The notes: generated by a model from the letters alone, not told the origin. DNA of 64,000 nucleotides from Megaustenia siamemsis (GCA_032433765.1 JAVIAB010000024.1:11287821-11351820); one strand, 5' to 3'; counted from the stretch's first letter, positions 1 through 10,922 are shown. Numbers and translations: made by a program.

Positions 1-1288
1 AGTAGCCAACATCATAGCTAGCTAACTCGCTAACCATCGAACTAAGTAAGGAACTAAATTACAAAATAACTAACTAAATAACTAAGTAACTAAATAACTA
101 ACTTTCTACATGAATAACCAACTAAATAACTACGTAACTAAATATCTAAGTAACTATCATTCTAGCTAAAGAACTAATGAACTAACTTTCTAACTAAATA
201 ACTAAGTAACTCACTTTCTAACTAACTAAATAAGTAACTCACTTTCTAACTAACTAAATAAGTAACTCACTTTCTAACTAAATAACTAACTCACTTTCTA
301 AGTAACTCACTTTCTAACTAACTAAATAACTAAGTAACTCACTTTCTAACTAACTAAATAACTTAAGTAACTCACTTTATAACTAACTAAATAACTTAAG
401 TAACTCACTTTATAACTAAATAACTAAGTAACTCACTTTCTAACTAAATAACTAAGTAACTCACTTTCTAACTAAATAACTAAGTAACTCACTTTCTAAC
501 TAACTAAATAACTAAGTTTCTAATTGAATAACTAACTAAATAACTACGTAACTGAATAACTAACTAAATAACTAAGTAACTAACATTCTAGCTAAGTAAC
601 TAATTAGCTAACTTTCTAACTAAGTAACTAACTTTCAAACTAAATAACTAACTAAATAACTATGTAACTAACTTTCAAACTAAATAACTAACTTTCAAAC
701 TAAATAACTAACTTTCAAACTAAATAACTAACTAAATAACTAATTAACTAACTTTCTAACTAAATAACTAAATAACAAACTAAGTAACTCACTTTCTAAC
801 TAAGTAACTAAGTAACTAACTTTCTAACTAAATAACAAACTAAGTAACTCACTTTCTAAGTAAATAACTAAGTAACTAACTTTCTTACTAAATAACAAAA
901 TAACAAAATAACTAACTAACTTTCTAACTAAATAACTAAATAACAAACTAAGTAACTCACTTTCTAACTAAATAACTAAGTAACTAACTTTCTAACTAAA
1001 TAACTAAGTAACTAACTTTCTAACTAAATAACTAAGTAACTAACTTTCTAACTTTCTAACTAAATAACTAAATAACAAACTAAGTAACTCACTTTCTAAC
1101 TAAATAACTAAATAACTAACTAAATAACTAAGTAACTAACTTTCTAACTTTCTAACTTTCTAACTTTCTAACTAAGTAACTAAGTAACTAACTAAATAAC
1201 TAAATAACAAAGTAACTAAGTAACTAACTTTCTAACTAAATAACTAAGTAACTCACTTTCTTACTAAATAACTAAATAAATAACCAGA
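1..1288. repeat. CTAA-rich degenerate tandem array
   Basis: The whole stretch is built from short words such as ctaactaaataact, aagtaactcactttcta and actttctaact, repeated with many small length changes. The basic word is a tetranucleotide (ctaa/taac), overlaid by a looser period of about 30-40 bases in which actttc recurs. It runs to the left edge, so the array probably continues outside the window. Stop codons (taa) are dense, so no coding is possible. It ends near the word taaccagatt. Confidence 0.95.
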
Positions 1289-1935
1289 TTTTAACTAATT
1301 TCCTTAAGTAAGTGTAGTTGTTCTCACAATCATGTCACGTATAGACCTCATTACTTACTCCATTTGCTTTTAGCTCCGCGTTAATCTGTGAGCGCATCGA
1401 GATTTTGATTAGAAACTACAGCCAGAAACTGAGTTATGGTTCTTCCTTTCATTACTTGCTTACTTCTATATGCCGAGGGAGATGGTAAAACATAATTCCC
1501 GTTTTATTGATATCCACACTGAATGACATTGATGTCGCACGCTGTGTTTCTTTAGCTAGTCGTAAATTCATTCATTTTTTTTGTACGGAATCCGTTGCGG
1601 CTTCATGACTTGCGTGTTCGCTACTAGCAAAAATGACCCTTGTTCAGATCCTAGATTTTATTAAATCTGTCGCACCCACACATCTTCGTGGTCCCCACAG
1701 CCTCTTTAGCTTTTGTTAATGGTAAAATAGGTTATCTCTGGTAATTTGGAGCGGTCTGTCGGGCTACTGATGACACCATACTCCTCATATGGCTCTGGAG
1801 CATCCTAATATACAGACATAAATCAACTGATCTCGCCCTAGTATTAAAAGTTCATAGTGGAAAAGATGAAGCAGAGACAAGACACACAAAATATACAAGG
1901 TAATGTTGAGTTCAATAGAATAAAACCTAGAATGA
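1289..1935. other. Unassigned intergenic DNA
   Basis: I recognise no gene or repeat family in this stretch. There is no long open frame, no tandem structure and no similarity to the other repeats of the window that I could see by eye. Confidence 0.6.
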
Positions 1936-2014
1936 GTTCAAGAATAAACTATCTTGCACATGATAGAAACCAATGATAGAAAATGGAAGACAGGAAATGA
2001 TAAAAATAGGAATT

Positions 2015-2060
<46 letters not shown>

Positions 2061-2290
2061 ATAATAAATTTTAACAAAATGAAAAACATACTCGTATCAC
2101 GGCAAATAACATCAGCAATAAAAATACGAATAGCAGAATGCTGTATAGAATCAACATACCTTTATGATGCAGAAACATGGAGACTAAATAAGAAAACACA
2201 ACAGAGACTTAAAGCCTTTAACATGTGGATCTATATAAAATGGGGATAATTGGTTGGAAGGGAAAAAAAAGACTAACACAGAGAGTATGA
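1936..2290 (+). pseudogene. LINE-A ORF2 C-terminal fragment, frameshifted
   Basis: After the A-tract the frame reads FNKMKNILVSRQ, then YLYDAETWRLNKKTQQ and a WIYIKWG stretch. This is the same protein tail as the better copy at 48.5-49.0 kb (FNAMKNTLTTKQ, FLYDAETWTLDKKTEQ). Homology continues upstream of the A-tract: accaatgatagaaaatgg here matches accaatgatggaaaatgt there, but with frame changes and stops. The fragment stops near GWKGKKR, well before the GHV motif. It is a dead piece of the RT tail of an RTE-like non-LTR retrotransposon. No catalytic RT motif is present. Confidence 0.75.
2017..2057 (+). repeat. A41 homopolymer inside LINE-A ORF
   Basis: Forty-one consecutive A residues. In the intact LINE-A copy the corresponding place is ggtatggcaaaaagtaattt (AKSNFN). 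Here it reads ggaattgc, then A41, then tttataataaatttt. The tract therefore lies inside coding sequence, with LINE-A similarity on both sides, and is not the 3' tail of a retrotransposon. Confidence 0.85.
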
Positions 2291-3420
2291 ACAAGTAACA
2301 AACGGACAGTCAACTTTACTGTTGAATGTGTTGAAGAATGTACCCGTTTTTACAGAATTAAAAAAGATGAACATACAACTGTGGTGAAGCAAATAAATTA
2401 AAGGATAACGAAACAAAGTATAACGTTTCGACAACAGACCTACTGCAGATAGTTATGGCATGCTTTAACTTGCATCTAAATCATTGGAGCATCATCAATA
2501 TGGTCATAATGCACCTACTTAGCGATACAGTGTCAAAAAGTGTTGCCAATTAGAGACTAAAAAACGTAAGTAATGGGATGAGTATTGTCAGCAAAAGGGG
2601 AGCTAACTAAGAATAATTCCAGTGAAGGTGAGAGGCTTTCAGGCATGCCTGGATGGACAGCTCACGCATGTGTACAATGGAAATAGAAACATTGAACCGT
2701 AGGTAGAAAACAGGGACAGAAAATTGGACCATGTTTGTTCTGTTCATTTTCGGGGATATCCTGGGTATTATTCGGTGGTATTTGCATTCATTGACATTCA
2801 TGAACTTGTCAGCAGATCTGTCAAAAACCTAGTTTTCAAGGGCACCAGATATAGGAATTAACGAATACATGACGATTTTTTTTTTTTTACACATACCTAC
2901 GAATGATGCCATAAATTGTGACAAATTAAAAGACTTTTATTTAAGCGCATCATATCTAGCTCATATCACGTACCTTCTGTGCATAGTATGAAACCTAAAA
3001 TAAGATACGAGATACAAGTTTATAAACAAAAATGGTTCTTATTGCTGTCATCAATTGTTCAACTAGATGGTGAGCACCGGCGATAGCCTCTAGGGTGCTG
3101 AAATATTAGACCTAGCACTTCACACATTTTTACTGTACGATAAATGAGGACCTTTTTTTTTTTTGAGAAACTACCTCCAACTTGTCACTTTATTATTTGC
3201 TAAAAAAAATTGATGAAGCTACAACCATGTCAAGGTAATGAGGTAAGTCCGCGTCGTAGATGTTTTAATAAAGCTCACATTTTTTAAACTGACCGCATCT
3301 TCTACCTACAATTTCTTCTCCAAATATCCCTACTGCTTTGACCATGAAACCCTATTCTCGATTTTTGAAAAAATATCTTCGATTTTAAGAAAAGAAATGC
3401 AAAAGACTGGAGATAATACT
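2291..3420. other. Unassigned intergenic DNA
   Basis: About 1.1 kb with no recognised element. It holds two short T-runs (near 2878 and 3153). A 64-codon minus-strand open frame at 2607-2801 has no motif I know and no support from context. I see nothing else. Confidence 0.55.
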
Positions 3421-3436
3421 TTATCATTACATATAT

Positions 3437-5049
3437 CGTTACGTTCTTCTACCTTTCTGCTCTCTGTGGAGCATAGGTCTTCAACAAACCGTTTCCATGT
3501 CGTTCTGTTTCTTGCCATTCTTTTAAGATCTTTCCATGTGTTCCCCATCATCTTCATCTCTGCTTCTGTGTGTCTTCTCTAAGAATTCCTTGGTCCTCCT
3601 CTTTGTCTTTTCCCCTGGGGTTTCCAAAAAAGGGCCTGTTGTGTAACTCTCAGTTGGCTTCCGTAATGTGTGTCCTATCCAGCGCCATCTTCTTCGCTGT
3701 ATCTCTTTATCCACTATTATTTGACTGGTATATTCCCATAATTCTATGTTAGTGAATGTGTCCTGCCATTTCCATCCTTTTATTCTGCGTAAGCATCCAT
3801 TAATGAAAGTATGTATCTTCATGATTGTCAATTTTGTTGTTCTCCATGTTTCGCAGCCATATAATAGGACTGACTTAACATTGGATTTGAACATTTTTGT
3901 ATGTGTATTTAACCTAATTTCTCTGGACTTCCTTATGTTTCCCAGTGCAATGAAAACTCCCCTTGCTTTTGATATCCTTATTGTGGTATCATTTCTGTTC
4001 CTCCCTCTTTATCTATATTACTGCCCAGATATATGTAAGATTGTACGTATAGTAGAGGTATTACTCCTAATTTTATTTGGTTATTGCCAACTGCATTAGT
4101 TCTCATAATGTTGGTCTTATCTCTATTAATCTTCAGTCCTAGCTGTTGTGATCTGTCATTAAGTATGCTCATTTTATCCTGCATCTGTTGATGGCTGTGT
4201 GATAGGAGAGCTATGTCAGCAGCAAAGTCTAAATCATCAAATTGTTTGGTCAGTGACCACTGAATTCCATTTCTTTTGTTTTGAGTTATTTTCATAATCC
4301 AATCTATGGCAAGTAGAAAGAGAAATGGAGACAGAAGGCATCCCTGCCTTACTCCTGTTCTTATTTCAAATGCTTCTGTAATCTGTCCTTCATGCACCAC
4401 ACTACATTTTGTTCCTTCATACATTGTTTTTATCAGGTTAATAAACTTTATGGGGATTCCGTAATGACTCAGCAACTTCCAAAGCATTCCACTGTCTAAA
4501 CTATCAAATGCTTTTTCGTAATCTATGAATCCAATATAAAGTGAGGACAGTAGTTCTAAACTTTGTTCGGCTATTATACGTAGAGTAGTTATTTGATCAG
4601 CACATGAGCTGTTCTTCATAAAACCTGCTTGGTCATCTCTCAAATGTTTCTCTATGGCCTCTTTTAGTCTCGCCAGAATGATTCTGCCTAATATTTTTCC
4701 TGGCACTGATAGTAGCATAATTCTCATATAATTTGTGCACTCATGTGAACTCCCTCTCTTTGGTAGTTTGATCATATAACCTTCTTTCCATTCTTTAGGT
4801 ATTTCTTCCCTCTCCCAAATTTTATCTAATAGATTATGTAACATCTTGGTAGAGGTGTTAATCACTGCTATGATGGTTTCCGAAGGAATTTCATCTGGTC
4901 CTGTGGCTTTACCATTTTTAATAGCTTGATGACTTTCATTATTTCTTCTTTGCTTGGTTTTCCACAGTTAACGTGTAACTCTTCTTCTGCTGGTAGTATA
5001 TCTGGAGGGTTATTTGAGCCGGGTCTGTTCAAAAGTTCTTCATATTCTA
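3437..5049 (-). mobile_element. LINE-C (RTE-like) 5'-truncated copy
   Basis: A minus-strand non-LTR retrotransposon fragment holding most of the RT domain and the complete C-terminal tail. Reading 5' to 3' (descending coordinates): a connector with PAEEELHVNCGKPSKEE, a frameshift near 4930, AIKNGKATGPDEIPSE, the RT core (4865-3978), a frameshift near 4000, RISKARGVFIALGN, LLYGCETW, RRWRWIGHTLRKP, a frameshift near 3550, then NRTTWKRFVEDLCSTES. The near-identical 15-mers tatcattacatatat (3422-3436) and tatcgttacatatat (5050-5064) flank it and look like a TSD. It is 5' truncated and dead through at least three frameshifts and one catalytic substitution. Confidence 0.85.
3978..4865 (-). pseudogene. 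LINE-C reverse transcriptase domain, catalytic Asp lost
   Basis: A 295-codon open frame covering RT fingers, palm and part of the thumb. Visible motifs in order: WKEGYMIKLPKRGSS, the DDQAGFMKNSSCADQ block (RT2), YIGFIDYEKAFDSLD (motif A, with its Asp), RTGVRQGCLLSPFLFLLAI (motif B) and FAADIALLSH (motif C). Motif C should be FADD or YADD; the first Asp codon is gct (Ala), so one of the two metal-binding residues is missing. The protein could not polymerise even if expressed. The frame ends at a frameshift after EGGTE, and the homologous tail continues in another frame. There is no host promoter and the start Met is internal. Confidence 0.85.
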
Positions 5050-5184
5050 TATCGTTACATATATATTAGATATTCAAATAGGTTATAGTTGTGGCCATAT
5101 AATGATGGAGCAAGCTGCTCGTTCCTCATTCATGAAGCATCCAATATCCAGACGGAACCTAGTCCTATCAGATACGGACATGCC

Positions 5185-5325
5185 ACTTCATCAAATCTTC
5201 TTCATCTCAGTTCCCTGTGGAGCATCAGTACTTCAACAAACACTTTTCAAGCATGTCTGTTTCGTGTCATTATTTTAGAATCATTCTATGTCTTCTCCGT
5301 TCTCTTCACCCCTGTTTCCACCTGT
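5185..5325 (-). pseudogene. Second LINE-C 3' fragment
   Basis: The words ctgtggagcat, cttcaacaaac and gtctgtttcgtgtcattatttta align in order with the 3' end of LINE-C at 3440-3540 (ctgtggagcat, cttcaacaaacc, gttctgtttcttgccattctttta). This is the last part of the ORF tail of a second, more diverged copy. It ends directly at the 33-bp array that follows. Confidence 0.65.
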
Positions 5326-5962
5326 CTTCTACCAATATGTGTTGATATTCCGCTTTGTCTTCTACCAATATGTGTTGATATTCCGCTTTGTCTTCTCCCA
5401 ATATATGTTGATATTCCGCTTTGTCTTCTCCCAATATATGTTGATATTCCGCTTTGTCTTCTACCAATATGTGTTGATATTCCGCTTTGTCTTCTCCCAA
5501 TATATGTTGATATTCCGCTTTGTCTTCTCCAAGTATATTTTGATTTTCCTCTATTTATCTTATAACAGTATATTTTGATATTCCTCTTTATCTTCTCCAT
5601 GTATATTTTGATATTCCTCTTTATCTTCTCCATGTATATTTTGATATTCCTCTTTATCTTCTCCATGTATATTTAGATAGTCCTCCTTATCTTCTCCCAG
5701 TATATTTTGATATTTCTCTTTATCTTCTCCCAGTATATTTTGATATTCCTCTTTATCTTCTCCATGTATATTTAGATAGTCCTCCTTATCTTCTCCCAGT
5801 ATATTTTGATATTCCTCTTTATCTTCTCCCAGTATATTTTGATATTCCCTTTATCTTCTCCATGTATATTTAGATAGTCCTCCTTATCTTCTCCCAGTAT
5901 ATTTTGATATTCCTCTTTATCTTCTTCCAGTATATTTTCATATTCCTCTTTTATCTTCTTCA
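5326..5962. repeat. 33-bp minisatellite
   Basis: About 19 units with a period of 33 (accaatatgt recurs at 5331 and 5364). Early units read accaatatgtgttgatattc plus cgctttgtcttct. Later units diverge to a cagtatattttgatattcct type and an atgtatatttagatagtcct type, each ending in (t)atcttctcc. Since 33 is 11 codons, several frames stay open on both strands and give peptides such as GEDKAEYQHIL repeats. I do not consider them genes. Confidence 0.95.
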
Positions 5963-6856
5963 TATAGACACATCAAGATCGTGTAACAAATAATATTGGT
6001 AAATATAGAAACATCATGATTATGTTACATATAATATTGGTAAATATAGTCACATCAAGATTGTGTTGCAAATAATATTATTAACAATAGACACATCAAG
6101 ATTGTGTAACAATTAATATTGGTAACTATAGTCACATCAAGATTGTGTAACAAATAATATTGCTAACTATAGTCACATCAAGATTGTGTTACAGATAATA
6201 TTGGTAAATATAGTCACATCAAGATTGTGTTACAAATAATATTATTAAATATAGACACATCAAGATTGTGTAACAAATAATATTGGTAACTATAGTCACA
6301 TCAAGATTGTGTAACAAATAATATTGGTAACTATAGTCACATCAAGATTGTGTAACAAATAATATTGGTAACTATAGTCACATCAAGATTGTGTTACAGA
6401 TAATATTGGTAAATATATAAACACATGAAGATTATGTTACAGATAATATTGGTAAATATATAGACACATCAAGGTTGTGTTACAAATTATATTGGTAAAT
6501 ATAGACACATCAATATTGTGGTAGAAATAATATTAGTAAATATAGACATATCAAGATTGTGGTAGAAAAATTAATATTGGTAAATATAGACACATCAAGA
6601 TTGTGGTAGAAATAATATTGGTAAATATAGACACATCAAGATTGTGGTAGAAATAATATTGGTAAATATAGACACATCAAGATTGTGGTAGAAATAATAT
6701 TGGTAAATATAGACACATCAAGATTGTGGTAGAAATAATATTGGTAAATATAGACACATCAAGATTGTGGTAGAAATAATATTGGTAAATATAGACACAT
6801 CAAGATTGTGGTAGAAATAATATTGGTAAATATAGACACATCAAGATTGTGGTAGA
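5963..6856. repeat. 41-bp minisatellite
   Basis: About 21 units of roughly 41 bases: cacatcaagattgtgtaaca followed by aataatattggtaactatagt (period 41, for example between 6131 and 6172). The second half of the array is a homogenised subtype with gtggtagaaataatattggt. Subtypes are arranged in blocks, as expected from local unequal exchange. Confidence 0.95.
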
Positions 6857-6966
6857 AATAAATAACCACTGACAAATATCCACTGACAAATAACCACTGA
6901 CAAATATCCACTGACAAATATCCACTGACAAATAACCACTGACAAATAACCACTGGCAAATAATCC
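6857..6966. repeat. 14-bp minisatellite
   Basis: About eight units of ccactgacaaataa or ccactgacaaatat following directly on the 41-bp array. The two forms alternate irregularly. On the minus strand they encode QWLFVSGYLSV-like peptides, which I regard as spurious. Confidence 0.9.
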
Positions 6967-7395
6967 CTGCAAGAATTAATTTCACGTTGCCAATATGATC
7001 ATTGTGTGGTGTCCGATAATGGTCTCAAGCAGACAATATTTTCTACGAATGCAGAAACCACATAACGACTACTATTGAACACATGTCCTCATTCTCAGCT
7101 ACTATCAGGTATCATTAATAAAATCATTTTGTTGTTGTTATAATAGTCTATTTTTATAGACTTTAGACTATGACGACAACAAGTGTGTCCCCCATCTCAG
7201 CGTGCATGTGAGCAACATCACAATCTTATTCTTACTATTATAGCCACCTATCTCTTGTCTGGAAAATTGATAAAGGTCATAATGTGAGAATTACGTTACA
7301 CTGTTAGGCATGTGGCCGAGTGCATACGATTTCAAAATGTTGGTGTCTAACTTTTTTCAGATCCTATTCTTTTAACCTGTCCAGTGGTTCCCTGG
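6967..7395. other. Unassigned spacer with an imperfect hairpin
   Basis: No gene or known repeat seen. Around 7131-7182 ttgttgttgttataatagtct faces agactatgacgacaacaa across a short AT loop, an imperfect hairpin. Nothing further. Confidence 0.5.
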
Positions 7396-8985
7396 TAGAT
7401 TTATTACCACTAGCACACTTGGTGGCGATATTGGCAAACATTTTCCTCTACCACTAGAACATATGTTGGAGATATTGGCACACAGCCTCCTCTACCACTA
7501 GAACATATGTTGGAGATATTGGCACAGTCTCCTTTACCACTAGACCATATGTTGGAGATATTGGCACAGTCTCCTTTACCACTAGAACATATGTTGGAGA
7601 TATTGGCACAGTCTCCTCTACCACTAGAACATATGTTGGAGATATTGGCACACAGCCTCCTCTACCACTAGAACATATGTTGGAGATATTGGCACAGTCT
7701 CCTTTACCACTAGAACATATGTTGGAGATATTGGCACAGTCTCCTCTACCACTAGAACATATGTTGGAGATATTGGCACAGTCTCCTTTACCACTAGAAC
7801 ATATGTTGGAGATATTGGCACAGTCTCCTTTACCACTAGAACATATGTTGGAGATATTGGCACAGTCTCCTTTACCACTAGAACATATGTTGGAGATATT
7901 GGCACAGTCTCCTTTACCACTAGAACATATGTTGGAGATATTGGCACAGTCTCCTTTACCACTAGAACATATGTTGGAGATGTTGGCACACAGCCTCCTC
8001 TACCACTAGAACATATGTTGGAGATATTGGCACACAGCCTCCTCTACCACTAGAACATATGTTGGAGATATTGGCACACAGCCTCCTCTACCACTAGAAC
8101 ATATGTTGGAGATATTGGCACACAGCCTCCTCTACCACTAGACCATCTGTTGGAGATATTAGCACACAGCCTCCTCTACCACTAGACCATCTGTTGGAGA
8201 TATTAGCACACAGCCTCCTCTACCACTAGAACATCTGTTGGAGATATTAGCACACAGCCTCCTCTACCACTAGACCATCTGTTGGAGATATTAGCACACA
8301 GCCTCCTCTACCACTAGACCATCTGTTGGAGATATTAGCACACAGCCTCCTCTACCACTAAAAGAACTGTTGGAGATATTATCACACAGCCTCCTCTACC
8401 ACTAGAACATATGTTGGAGATATTGGCACACAGTCTCCTCTACCACTAGAACATATGTTGGAGATATTGGCACACAGTCTCCTCTACCACTAGAACATAT
8501 GTTGGAGATATTGGCACACAGTCTCCTCTACCACTAGAACATATGTTGGAGATATTGGCACACAGTCTCCTCTACCACTAGAACATATGTTGGAGATATT
8601 GGCACACAGCCTCCTCTACCACTAGAACATATGTTGGAGATATTGGCACACAGTCTCCTCTACCACTAGAACATATGTTGGAGATATTGGCACACAGTCT
8701 CCTCTACCACTAGAACATATGTTGGAGATATTGGCACACAGTCTCCTCTACCACTAGAACATATGTTGGAGATATTGGCACACAGTCTCCTCTACCACTA
8801 GAACATATGTTGGAGATATTATCACACAACCTCCTCTACCACTAGAACAGATGTTGGAGATATTGACACACAACCTCCTCTACCACTAGAACAGATGTTG
8901 GAGATATTATCACACAGCCTCCTCTACCACTAGAACAGATGTTGGAGATATTGACACACAACCTCCTCTACCACTGTGGTGGATA
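7396..8985. repeat. 42/44-bp minisatellite, about 37 units
   Basis: The unit is ccactagaacatatgttgga followed by gatattggcacacagtctcctcta. Two length classes exist. The 44-bp class has cacacagcctcc or cacacagtctcc; the 42-bp class has cacagtctcc (for example 7709 to 7751). The 42-bp class is concentrated at about 7520-7980 and, being 14 codons, keeps frames open there. The 44-bp class dominates after 8000. Further blocks carry gaccatctg and gaacagatg variants. The open frames here are by-products of the period. Confidence 0.95.
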
Positions 8986-9154
8986 TACGTCAGAGAAGCC
9001 AATTTGTCATAGTTGAGCTATTATTGAGTTATCGTGTTATATTAATTATAAGTAGTTATTAGTTACGTTGAGCTCATGTTAAAAGAACTCTTGATATTTC
9101 GACTGATGAAACCTCTGCAAACAGCAGATATATAATTTAGTTCATTGCAACCAA

Positions 9155-9345
9155 TCATCCTAATTGAATGCCGTCTCTGCATCAAAAGGTGGCTACCATG
9201 CAGCGCCATTCAGCTCTTTCACTTTCTTTGATAGTGCTGGTTGTCACATACTGAATTGTTCATTTTTGTAATGTTACTAATCCATGCTAGTCGTTGATCT
9301 TTCTTCTATGTTATAATTTCTCTCCACGGCTTTCCTCCGAAAATA
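9155..9345 (-). pseudogene. Degenerate LINE-A 3' fragment
   Basis: The sequence gaatgccgtctctgcatc, ggtggctaccatgcagcgccattc and tttgatagtgctggttgtca follows the same order as the adjacent LINE-A 3' end at 9450-9560 (cagtgccgtctcagcatc, ggttggcaaccatggagcgccattc, tttgatggtgcagattgtca). It is an older, more diverged copy of the last codons of the LINE-A ORF on the minus strand. Confidence 0.65.
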
Positions 9346-9435
9346 CGTGATTAGACTACAACCTCTTTCAAGAAATAATAACAAATGCAGATAATCATAG
9401 TCTAAATACCATTACTGGTTAGGGACATTATGTTT

Positions 9436-9774
9436 GTTTCATCATCATCATCATCATTCAGTGCCGTCTCAGCATCGAAGGTTGGCAACCATGGAGCGCC
9501 ATTCCGCCCTTTCTCTTGCTTTGATGGTGCAGATTGTCATAGGCTGCCTGTCCATATTTTGATGTTACTCGTCCACTTTAGGCTTATTCGGCCTCTGCCT
9601 CTTTTATCTTGTATTTTCCCTTCCAAGATTACTTTTAGTAGGCTGTTGTGTCTTTTAACACGCCCCTATCATTTGTCTTATTTGAATTGTATTTAGTAGT
9701 TCTCTTCGTTTTTAGTTGTTTTAAGACTTCATCGTTTGATTTCTTTTCTTTCCATCCAGTACTAATTATTCAAT

Positions 9775-9775
<1 letters not shown>
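9436..9775 (-). pseudogene. LINE-A 3' end with (ATC)n tail
   Basis: On the minus strand this is the C-terminal tail of LINE-A: a KRGRGR-like basic block, a W-T-S-NIK block and an R-V-E-W region, ending in a short (GAT)n tail (atcatcatcatcatc at the left edge). The copy at 48.9-49.05 kb has the same order and also ends in GAT repeats. The fragment is 5' truncated and has no RT core. Confidence 0.7.
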
Positions 9776-9778
<3 letters not shown>

Positions 9779-9829
<51 letters not shown>

Positions 9830-9855
9830 CATCATCATCATCATCATCATCACCA
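9779..9855. repeat. (AT)n followed by (ATC)n microsatellites
   Basis: About 48 bases of pure AT dinucleotide (9779-9827), then ATC trinucleotides (9832-9852). The ATC part is the 3' tail of the adjoining minus-strand LINE-B copy (GAT repeats in its sense orientation). Confidence 0.95.
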
Positions 9856-10500
9856 CCATGTGCCATACCGGTTGGCGTAGGCGATCTTGTCCTTCCACAA
9901 TATTCTATCTACAGTGCATCGTATCAGTTCTGTTGTTGACTGTTTTCCATGCCATGACACCAAGCTATCCAGTATTTTCTCTCTTTGTCGTCCGCGATCT
10001 CTCTTTCCTTTTATTTTCCCAGTTGTAACCAAGTATTCCAACTTTCATTTTCTCATGATGTGCCCGAAAAATGTTGATTGTTTCTTTCTGATGTTTTATA
10101 GGAGTTCCCTTTTTGAGTTGGCTTCTTTGAGAATTTCCTTATTTGTCATTTTACCTGTCCAGGAATGTTCAACATTCTTCTGAGAAATCTCATCTCTGTG
10201 GCCTCTAATCGTCTTTTCATTTATTTTTCTACTGTCCATGATTCGCTTTCATAGGTCAGAATTGGTTCTATATAGCACCGATGAACTGTATATATCATTT
10301 CTATTGACATTGATTCGTTGCATACGATAATTTTCATTTTCTGAAAATGCAATTTTGGCCAGAGCTATTAGGCTTTTTATTTCTATGGTTCATCTTCCAT
10401 CCGGTGCTATTATTGTGTCCAAGTATTTTGACTCGTTGCACTTGTTTCAGATTTGTCATGTTTATTTATATGCTCGTGGTGGTGATGAATGTTTCTTTTA
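9853..10500 (-). pseudogene. LINE-B 3' fragment
   Basis: The minus-strand tail of LINE-B. Near 9850-10041 it reads LEYLVTTGKIKGKRDRGRQ, then ILDSLVSWHGKQ and TELIRCTVDR. Further upstream in the element, with frameshifts, it matches the 240-codon copy at 23.7-24.5 kb. It ends around 10500 beside a short (TA)n run. No RT core is present. Confidence 0.8.
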
Positions 10501-10580
10501 TATGAGCATTACTTATGTTTTTATATATATATATATATATATGGGTTAAAAAAATGTTTCCTTTCTTTATATATAAAATT

Positions 10581-10922
10581 AAAAAAATAAAGTACCCCCG
10601 TCACGCCAAGTGGCGTATAGGGAATATGGTGTTAGTGACCATACATTTTACAGACCTTCGGTACATTATTTTTTTTGGGTAATGTGGTCGGTATTACGTC
10701 CGTGCCGCTTTACTTTCCCAGAAAAAAAATCCGGTACCCATTAAAGGGTGGGTGAACCCGGAAGGTTTCTGTTTTTGAGATTGTGGTTCTGCCCTATGTG
10801 CCGTCTTCGGCTCGAAAGGACAATAGATAGATAGATATAACCCGGAAGCCGTCGGTTGGGATCGAACCCTACCTCTTGTCCTTTGAAGTCAAGTTCACTA
10901 ACCACTAAGCTATCGCGGCTCC
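10581..10922 (-). mobile_element. SINE-alpha, split by a beta insertion
   Basis: A tRNA-headed SINE on the minus strand. The head (right end) reads agccgcgatagcttagtggt with box A, and gggttcgatcccaaccga with box B. The body contains ggtaccggattttttttctg, a conserved agcggcacggacgtaatacc block and, at the 3' end, gccacttggcgtgacggggg followed by an A/T-rich tail. Inside it, at 10765-10838, sits a truncated beta element between two copies of aacccggaag. Other copies are at 19.65, 20.14, 53.33 and 59.80 kb. Confidence 0.85.
10765..10838 (+). mobile_element. Truncated beta retroposon nested in SINE-alpha, exact TSD
   Basis: Seventy-four bases from gtttctgtttttgagattgt to a (GATA)n tail (caatagatagatagatat). 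They are flanked by perfect 10-bp duplications aacccggaag at 10755-10764 and 10839-10848. Compared with the 269-bp copies at 16.6 and 50.7 kb, this copy keeps only the 3' end. This shows that the (GATA)n side is the 3' end and that beta moves by target-primed retrotransposition with 5' truncation. Confidence 0.9.

Noticed and set aside
3523..4099. Plus-strand frames of 60-117 codons at 3.4-4.1 kb
   Set aside because: They are antisense to the LINE-C ORF, which has recognisable RT and tail motifs on the minus strand.
5089..5963. Overlapping frames on both strands with 11-residue repeats
   Set aside because: 33-bp array; no start context, no domain and equal openness of opposite strands.
7454..8009. 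Frames with ETVPISPTYVLVVK or MLEILAQSPLPLEH repeats
   Set aside because: Open on both strands only where the array period is 42 bases; lost where it is 44. This is a repeat artefact.
9648..10028. 126-codon frame with an Ile-Tyr run
   Set aside because: The run is translated (AT)n microsatellite, and the rest is antisense LINE-A and LINE-B.
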